Of a stretch of DNA of 19,117 bases, positions 15,402 through 19,117 are shown one piece after another. The notes below the pieces were generated by a model, which saw only the letters and a list, made by a program, of their open reading frames with translations, did not search any database and was not told where the DNA came from. Every line of letters begins with the position of its first letter. The first letter of the stretch is position 1. The stretch comes from CAZNFR01 sp964572225 (GTDB taxonomy: Bacteria; Bacteroidota; Bacteroidia; Bacteroidales; GCA-2748055). The stretch lies in assembly GCA_964572225.1 (NCBI GenBank), contig CAZNFR010000068.1, positions 1 through 19,117 of the forward strand. Reading direction: 5' to 3'. The translations under genes were made by a program, and so were the position numbers.

Positions 15402-15428
15402 TAGGGATGGATGAATAAACCCTATTTT
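15402..15428 (+). terminator. Candidate intrinsic terminator after the NtrC gene
   Basis: TAGGG (15402-15406) and CCCTA (15420-15424) form a 5-bp stem with a 13-nt loop, followed directly by TTTT (15425-15428). It lies 8 nt past the NtrC stop codon and ahead of a separate promoter for the sigma-factor gene, so it makes sense as the end of the kinase-regulator transcript, though the stem is short. Confidence 0.4.
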
Positions 15429-15460
15429 CTGGCGTATTTACCAGAGTCCTCTCATGCAAA

Positions 15461-15491
15461 TTTACCCCATGCTGTTTTTGGCATAGTTTTG
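15461..15491 (+). promoter_or_regulatory. -33/-7 promoter for the ECF sigma factor gene
   Basis: TTTA (15461-15464), a 19-nt spacer and TAGTTTTG (15484-15491) give a perfect -7 box (TAnnTTTG) and a 3-of-4 -33 box. Transcription would start near 15496, about 20 nt before the ATG at 15519. The leader includes AAGGA (15508-15512), a usable Shine-Dalgarno site. This is the best housekeeping-type promoter in the window. Confidence 0.6.
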
Positions 15492-15518
15492 TCAGAATAG
15501 AGCAAAAAAGGATGAGCT

Positions 15519-16022
15519 ATGACATATAAGGAGTTTAAAACAGAATTACTGAACAATCAGGAATCTTTACAGGCATTCTCCATTCATCTTTCGGGGAACA
15601 CTTACGATGCCGGCGATCTGATACAGGAGACCTATTTCAAAGCTTTAAAAAACAAAAATCAGTTTCTGGAGAACGATCGTAAAAATCTCAGAGCCTGGCT
15701 GTTTACCATAATGAAAAATACCTTTATCAATAATTACCGGAAAAATAAAAGACGGCAGGAACATAACAACAGGACCGAGGAAAAAAAAAAGGAGGAATAC
15801 CTTCGGATCAATCAATCCGAAAATCCTGAATCCAGGTACAAAGTAAATGAGATCAGCGGAATGGTTGAAGGGCTGAGTGAAACTTACCGCAGACCCTTCA
15901 TCCTTTACCTGAACGGATACAAATACAAGGAGATTGCAGAGATTTTAAACCTGAACCTGGGAACGGTAAAAAGTCGTATCTTTCTTTCACGGAAAAAACT
16001 ACGAAACAAGTTGAACCGATAG
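15519..16022 (+). CDS. ECF-type RNA polymerase sigma factor
   Basis: Alternative sigma factor of 167 residues, the usual ECF length. The sigma-2 region (about 8-80) includes YDAGDLIQETYFKAL (29-43) and RAWLFTIMKNTFINNYRK, the -10 recognition and core-binding helices. A lysine- and glutamate-rich linker (about 80-105) leads to sigma-4 (about 108-165) with ETYRRPFILYLNGYKYKEIAEIL and the recognition helix LNLGTVKSRIFLSRKKLRNKL. No anti-sigma factor is adjacent, which is unusual for classic ECF groups but common for several Bacteroidota groups. Its own promoter looks like the housekeeping type, not an ECF motif, so simple autoregulation is not indicated. The SDR gene starts 3 nt after the stop, so the two are one transcript. 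Confidence 0.92.
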   Translation: MTYKEFKTELLNNQESLQAFSIHLSGNTYDAGDLIQETYFKALKNKNQFLENDRKNLRAWLFTIMKNTFINNYRKNKRRQEHNNRTEEKKKEEYLRINQSENPESRYKVNEISGMVEGLSETYRRPFILYLNGYKYKEIAEILNLNLGTVKSRIFLSRKKLRNKLNR

Positions 16023-16025
16023 GCT

Positions 16026-16742
16026 ATGAAAATCTTCGTAACAGGCACCAGCAGTGGAATCGGAGAAGCCCTTGTAAGGACCTATCTTTCGGAAGGACAT
16101 GAGGTGTGGGGAATAAGCCGGAGAAACAGTAAGGACCTGGACAACTACGGATCCTTTCATTTTCTCTCTTTCGATTTGGGAGATCTGGAAAAGTTGGAGG
16201 ACCATATCCTTCCCTTTCTTGAGGGTCTGAAAAGTCTGGACCTGGTGATCCTGAATGCCGGAATGTTGGGAGAAATCAGAGAAATGAGGGAAACTCCCCT
16301 CGCCGAAATCCAAAAAGTAATGGATGTAAACCTCTGGGCAAATAAACTGATCCTGGACAGTCTGTTCAAAAAGATCCCAACCATTCATCAGCTTGTCGCC
16401 ATTTCGTCGGGAGCTTCCGTAAATGTCAACCGGGGATGGAATGCCTATGCCCTATCAAAGGCTGCATTGAATATGTTAATTCGGCTCTATGCTGCCGAGC
16501 TTCCGGAAACCCATTTTTCCGCGTTAGCCCCGGGTATTATTGACACTGCCATGCAGGATCATATTTATGAGCTCCCGGAGGATGAGCGCTTCCCTTCCCT
16601 GCAAAAATTAAAAAACGCGAAAGGAACCAGCAAGATGCCGGGACCTGAAGAATCTGCAGGATTGCTCAGGAAGGCGTTCGACCGGGTAATGGAATATGAA
16701 AGCGGGGCATTTGTGGATGTCAGAGATCTGTATTTTAAATAA
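16026..16742 (+). CDS. Short-chain dehydrogenase/reductase (SDR)
   Basis: NAD(P)-dependent oxidoreductase of 238 residues. Classical SDR landmarks are all present: the cofactor loop TGTSSGIG (6-13), NAG at 77-79, catalytic S128, and Y141-x3-K145 (YALSK), then PGIIDT, the segment after the sixth strand. The arginines in SRR (about 31-33) after strand 2 favour NADPH over NADH. The short C-terminus and overall pattern recall the sepiapterin or benzil reductase-like branch of SDRs, but the substrate cannot be read from sequence. It starts 3 nt after the ECF sigma factor gene and is followed 8 nt later by the MgtC gene. A pterin dehydratase gene further downstream raises the possibility of a pterin substrate; this is inference. 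Confidence 0.88.
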   Translation: MKIFVTGTSSGIGEALVRTYLSEGHEVWGISRRNSKDLDNYGSFHFLSFDLGDLEKLEDHILPFLEGLKSLDLVILNAGMLGEIREMRETPLAEIQKVMDVNLWANKLILDSLFKKIPTIHQLVAISSGASVNVNRGWNAYALSKAALNMLIRLYAAELPETHFSALAPGIIDTAMQDHIYELPEDERFPSLQKLKNAKGTSKMPGPEESAGLLRKAFDRVMEYESGAFVDVRDLYFK

Positions 16743-16750
16743 TAGCTTCC

Positions 16751-17224
16751 ATGTTTACACAATTCGACCCTCAGCCGGCCATGTTGCTCAAAATCATCAT
16801 TGCTTCCTTTCTGGGAGGGATCATTGGTTTTGAGAGGGAAAGGTCCAACAAACCCGCCGGGATCAGGACCAATATGATCGTAGCCGCCTCGGCGGCCTTA
16901 TTGGTGGTTTTGGGAGAAATAATCATCCTTACCTTTTCGCAGAAGGGTTTTGGGGATATCCTTCGATCCGATCCCATCAGGATAATCCAGGCCATCGTGG
17001 TTGGAATAAGCTTCATTGGGGCAGGAACGGTCTTACAGGTAGAAAGAGATTTCAAAATCAAATTCCTGACCACGGCCGCAACCATTTTACTATCGGCAGG
17101 GATAGGAATATCGGTTGCACTGGATCAATACTTTCTGGCAGTCGGACTTACGCTCTTTATTATTTTCGTTAATTACGTTATAGGGCTGCTTGAGAAATAT
17201 TTTAAGAAGAAGCATGAAAACTAA
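16751..17224 (+). CDS. MgtC/SapB-family membrane protein
   Basis: Inner-membrane protein of 157 residues with about five hydrophobic helices (roughly 10-27, 40-62, 77-96, 105-123, 126-147). It has the conserved MgtC/SapB signature: GGIIGFERERSNKPAGIRTNM (22-42, with the E-R-x-x-K-x-A-G-x-R-T pattern), GISFIGAGTVL, and TTAATILLSAGIG. It lacks the C-terminal soluble domain of Salmonella MgtC, so it corresponds to the short SapB-like form. Family members are linked to magnesium limitation, acid stress and control of ATP synthase, but the role here is not known. It follows the SDR gene by 8 nt in the ECF operon. An 88-nt spacer follows. Confidence 0.9.
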   Translation: MFTQFDPQPAMLLKIIIASFLGGIIGFERERSNKPAGIRTNMIVAASAALLVVLGEIIILTFSQKGFGDILRSDPIRIIQAIVVGISFIGAGTVLQVERDFKIKFLTTAATILLSAGIGISVALDQYFLAVGLTLFIIFVNYVIGLLEKYFKKKHEN

Positions 17225-17312
17225 TTTTGAAGCGGAAAGGATCCTTCTAAATGTCCATAGCCACTAAACCAGAGCGGGGGTTCAACTGTTAACCAGGAAA
17301 AGAGGAGAACTT
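17225..17312. promoter_or_regulatory. 88-nt spacer with palindrome and strong ribosome-binding site
   Basis: Contains a perfect 10-bp palindrome AAGGATCCTT (17237-17246) and, just before the next ATG (17313), the sequence AGAGGAGAA (17301-17309). That is a strong Shine-Dalgarno site with 4-6 nt spacing, unlike most starts in this window. No convincing promoter box was found; a TTTTG / TAAATGTC pair is too weak to call. Confidence 0.4.
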
Positions 17313-17630
17313 ATGGAATTAAAAGAAGCACATTGCATTCATGAGAATTTACAAAAGATTGATCATGAAACCCGGAAAGGTTATCTGGCACAGATAGATC
17401 CGGCCTGGAAGATTAATGATTCCGGGAAACTTGCCAGGACCTTTTCTTTCGAAAACTTTAAAAAAGCTATTGCTTACGTAAACGAAATCGCGGTTATCGC
17501 GGAGAGGGAACAACACCATCCGGATATCTGTATCCAGTATAATGAGGTAAACATCGAACTCAGCACACACGATGTGGGCGGATTATCGGTTAACGATTTT
17601 ATTCTGGCAGCAAAAATGGATGAAGTTTAA
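17313..17630 (+). CDS. Pterin-4a-carbinolamine dehydratase (PCD/DCoH family)
   Basis: Small cytoplasmic enzyme of 105 residues that dehydrates 4a-hydroxytetrahydropterin after pterin-dependent hydroxylation. The active-site motif EQHHPDI (66-72) and the third histidine in THDVGG (H86) are present. The spacing H68, H69, H86 equals that of the catalytic histidines of the mammalian enzyme (61, 62, 79). Other family features are W32, FSFENFKKAIAYVNEIAVIAE and GLSVNDF. Length is typical. No aromatic amino acid hydroxylase, its usual partner, lies in the window; the hydroxylase may be elsewhere, or the protein may serve pterin recycling for another enzyme. A strong Shine-Dalgarno site precedes it. 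The ferredoxin gene starts 30 nt after its stop. Confidence 0.92.
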   Translation: MELKEAHCIHENLQKIDHETRKGYLAQIDPAWKINDSGKLARTFSFENFKKAIAYVNEIAVIAEREQHHPDICIQYNEVNIELSTHDVGGLSVNDFILAAKMDEV

Positions 17631-17660
17631 AAATCCACGCACTAATAAAAATACATTAAC

Positions 17661-17849
17661 ATGGCTATTACCAAAGTATGGATAGAAGAGGGCTGCACTG
17701 CATGCGGACTATGCGAAGAAATATGCCCGGAAGTATTTGAACTTGACGATGAAGCATTTGTAAAATCAGGAGTCGATTTCAGTCAGTATGAGGACGGTAT
17801 TATCGAATCGGCCGAGAGTTGTCCGGTGGAAGTGATCAAATACGAGTAA
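17661..17849 (+). CDS. Single [4Fe-4S] ferredoxin
   Basis: Small electron carrier of 62 residues. Cysteines C12, C15, C18 and the distant C54 (ESCPVEVI) form one 4Fe-4S site. C22 (EICPEVF) has the position that in two-cluster ferredoxins feeds the second cluster, but the partners for a second cluster are missing, so one cluster is expected. In one-cluster homologues this extra Cys is often paired in a disulfide with another Cys, which is absent here. Many acidic residues give it a low isoelectric point, as usual. It lies 30 nt after the pterin dehydratase gene, probably in one transcript; whether it feeds electrons to a pterin-dependent enzyme is open. Its stop codon lies 1 nt from the stop of the convergent stress-protein gene. 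Confidence 0.92.
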   Translation: MAITKVWIEEGCTACGLCEEICPEVFELDDEAFVKSGVDFSQYEDGIIESAESCPVEVIKYE

Positions 17850-17858
17850 CTTACTCGT
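17842..17858. terminator. Palindrome across two convergent stop codons
   Basis: ACGAGTAA, a central C and TTACTCGT form a perfect 8-1-8 palindrome. Its two halves contain the last sense codon and stop (GAG TAA) of the ferredoxin and, on the other strand, of the stress protein. As RNA it could fold into a 5-bp stem with a 7-nt loop. There is no good T-tract on either side, so function as a bidirectional terminator is only possible, not shown. Confidence 0.35.
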
Positions 17859-18702
17859 GAAATACAAGCAATGCTTTATCGGTGAGCTGCATTAACTTAC
17901 GGGTCGAACTTGGTTTAAAGATTCTTTCGAAAAAGTTCCGGTTTTCTTTCAGTAAAACAATGAGGTCTGCACCGGCCTTTCCCGCAAAATCATTCAGGGT
18001 TTCCTGCTTATCCTTTCCTTCCTCCTCCTGGATGGCAAGAATATCCAGGTTGGAATACTCGGCCTTTTCCCTTATGATTGCAGCAAAACCTTCACTGTTT
18101 AATTTTTCCTGAAAACCGGTACTATCGGATACATGGACCGCAGTTATTATTGCATTGAACTTTCCGGCGATATCCACCAGCTTGTTTAGGGTTTTAATGT
18201 CCTCCTCATGATAATCGGTACCATATACGATATGACGGAAAGGTTTATAATCCGAATCGGAAGGTTTGACAAAAACCGGTTTTTCATAATTTCTGATAAT
18301 TTCCATGCTGGTTTCCGGAAGAAGCAATCCGTAGCCGTTAGAATCCCGGTCGATCAACAACATGGCAATGTCCTTATCGCCGGAAAGATCATCAATTATG
18401 TCCAGACTTTGCCCAACCTCAACTTTATAGTCCATTTTGGGTGCATTCTCTATGCTTTCCTTGATTTTCTTCAATAAATCTTTAAATGTTTCCCGGGTGG
18501 TTTCCAGATCTGCTTTTATCTGCTCATGGGCATAGCCTACCGTTGTGGCCATGGTATCATGCGTTCCCACGTCGTAAACCTCGGGCCGTATGGCCCGTAG
18601 GAATAAAATCCCATAACCCAGATCTTTTGCCAGGGAGGCTGAATACTTTACTGTATCCTCCAGCCTGGTCATATCTATCACTACAGAAATCATATACTGC
18701 AT
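17851..18702 (-). CDS. Tandem universal stress protein (UspA family)
   Basis: Cytoplasmic 283-residue protein with two Usp-like halves. The first begins MISVVIDMTRLEDTVKYSASLAKDLG and ends EKPVFVKPSDS; the second begins FRHIVYGTDYHEEDIKTLNKLVDIAGKF and ends with ADLIVLLKENRNFFERIFKPSSTRKLMQLTDKALLVFHE. The nucleotide-binding pattern G-2X-G-9X-G(S/T) is not seen in either half, though FKPSSTRKLM in the second resembles the S/T-x-K end of that motif. The reading frame is open further upstream to 18798, but that part looks non-coding. I chose ATG 18702 because it follows AAAGGA at good spacing; 18693 is also possible. It shares no close sequence with the other tandem Usp in this window. Inverted repeats lie upstream. 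Confidence 0.82.
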   Translation of the reverse strand: MQYMISVVIDMTRLEDTVKYSASLAKDLGYGILFLRAIRPEVYDVGTHDTMATTVGYAHEQIKADLETTRETFKDLLKKIKESIENAPKMDYKVEVGQSLDIIDDLSGDKDIAMLLIDRDSNGYGLLLPETSMEIIRNYEKPVFVKPSDSDYKPFRHIVYGTDYHEEDIKTLNKLVDIAGKFNAIITAVHVSDSTGFQEKLNSEGFAAIIREKAEYSNLDILAIQEEEGKDKQETLNDFAGKAGADLIVLLKENRNFFERIFKPSSTRKLMQLTDKALLVFHE

Positions 18703-18736
18703 AATTTTTCCTTTATTGGTTCTGATAAAATACCTG

Positions 18737-18756
18737 CAAGGATAATGCAATCCTTG
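18737..18756. promoter_or_regulatory. 7-6-7 inverted repeat, candidate operator
   Basis: CAAGGAT, the spacer AATGCA and ATCCTTG form a perfect inverted repeat 35-54 nt upstream of the stress-protein start. The size and position suit a dimeric repressor or activator site, or a hairpin in the mRNA leader if transcription begins upstream of it. Confidence 0.45.
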
Positions 18757-18792
18757 AATTGGAAAACCGATAATGTTACCTGCCTGTAGATC

Positions 18793-18809
18793 TGGCAATT
18801 GCCATCCCT
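18793..18809 (-). promoter_or_regulatory. 12-bp palindrome overlapping a sigma-54-like element
   Basis: TGGCAATTGCCA (18793-18804) is a perfect palindrome. Read on the minus strand together with the next bases it gives AGGGATGGCAATTGCC, with GG and GC 10 nt apart and an exact TTGC at the -12 box. Transcription would start near 18783, about 80 nt before the stress-protein start. The two readings (operator or sigma-54 promoter) compete and cannot be separated by eye. Confidence 0.35.
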
Positions 18810-18920
18810 TGCAGGATTGTAAGGAAACCTGGAATAGAGAGCTCCGCGAATATTTTCCGCATATTGTGTAAATGATTCACGGAATTAGTCCCATTTCAAC
18901 TGTCAAAATATAATTCCAAT

Positions 18921-19012
18921 CCCCCTTCATCCCCCTCAATCCCCCATTAATCCCCCTCCATCCACTTCCATCTCCCTCCATCCCCTTTCCTCTCCCTTCT
19001 TCTCCCTCCCCC
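18921..19012. repeat. Degenerate C5-decamer tract (G-rich on the minus strand)
   Basis: Units of 10-11 nt of the form CCCCC plus five or six bases ending in AT start at 18921, 18931, 18941 and 18952, then decay into CTCCCTCCAT- and CTCCCTTCTT-like copies up to about 19012. The strand is almost free of G. Four G5 runs on the minus strand within 36 nt make a strong G-quadruplex candidate. It lies about 220 nt upstream of the stress-protein start, and 5' of whatever plus-strand gene follows the window. Confidence 0.85.
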
Positions 19013-19028
19013 TGGCACAATCTTTTCA
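19013..19028 (+). promoter_or_regulatory. Sigma-54-like element pointing out of the window
   Basis: TGGCACAATCTTTTCA matches TGGCACG-N4-TTGCA with the whole TGGCAC box and TT-CA of the second box. The single serious mismatch is T for G at the -13 position, which is normally well conserved. It begins at the end of the C-rich tract. Transcription would start near 19039, for a gene beyond the right edge. Confidence 0.3.
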
Positions 19029-19117
19029 GTAAGACAGGTCAGTTAAATCAATTTGTAAAAGGATAATTGTAATATATCAGCAGCTCGTTTACATGATTTT
19101 AATTAAGTAAAATATCA

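Larger units (their letters stand above)
18703..19117. other. Right-edge intergenic region of 415 nt
   Basis: No supportable gene. From left to right it holds a Shine-Dalgarno site for the stress protein (minus strand, near 18708-18713), a 7-6-7 dyad, a 12-bp palindrome overlapping a sigma-54-like element, a C-rich repeat tract, a plus-strand sigma-54-like element and an AT-rich tail. The next gene is presumably beyond the window. Confidence 0.7.

Noticed and set aside
18703..18798. N-terminal extension of the second stress protein (start at 18798)
   Set aside because: The added 32 residues do not resemble Usp sequence, and the region holds a Shine-Dalgarno site and an inverted repeat.
18921..19012. 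CRISPR array
   Set aside because: Units are 10-11 nt and degenerate with no unique spacers, and no cas genes are present.

Overview
The window looks like a chromosomal segment of a Bacteroidota bacterium, probably a Bacteroidia relative. The reasons are a type IX secretion (T9SS) C-terminal sorting domain, a TonB-dependent receptor with an N-terminal carboxypeptidase-D-like domain, a TPR sensor kinase, Bacteroidota-style -33/-7 promoter boxes (TTTG / TAnnTTTG) and mostly weak Shine-Dalgarno sites. I see no rRNA, tRNA, CRISPR array, insertion sequence or phage gene. Nearly all of it is coding.

Left block (106-5908, minus strand): a phosphate-scavenging locus. Transcription runs from a T9SS-exported protein with two near-identical DNRLRE-like domains, through a TonB-dependent receptor, to a beta-propeller phytase lipoprotein whose start codon touches the receptor's stop codon. 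A clear intrinsic terminator sits between the secreted protein and the receptor. Beyond the phytase stop lies an unusual head-to-head array of G4N4 and C4N4 octamers (1-98).

Middle block (6241-11107, plus strand): a NarL-type response regulator overlaps a TPR-transmembrane sensor kinase by 4 nt. Two lipoproteins follow closely: a ThuA-fold protein and a TIM-barrel protein with two glutamates placed as in clan GH-A glycosidases. This reads as a small sensing and sugar-processing operon. A tandem universal-stress protein (11108-11911, minus) ends exactly where the barrel gene ends.

Right block (12037-18702): a soluble hybrid kinase (PAS-HisKA-HATPase-REC-HPt) is followed by an NtrC-family sigma-54 activator, which together could form a complete four-step phosphorelay. 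Next come an ECF sigma factor, an SDR oxidoreductase, an MgtC/SapB membrane protein, a pterin-4a-carbinolamine dehydratase and a small [4Fe-4S] ferredoxin. A second tandem universal-stress protein converges on the ferredoxin; the two stop codons share a perfect palindrome.

Four sigma-54-like (-24/-12) elements can be found by eye: before the NtrC gene, before each stress protein, and pointing out of the right edge. This raises the possibility that the phosphorelay drives the stress genes. The right edge carries a second polypurine/polypyrimidine tract of C5-containing decamers. No gene here is clearly of unknown fold. The most novel-looking elements are the two G-quadruplex-prone tracts, the secreted acidic repeat protein tied to phytase, the mid-operon terminator and the possible sigma-54 circuit.
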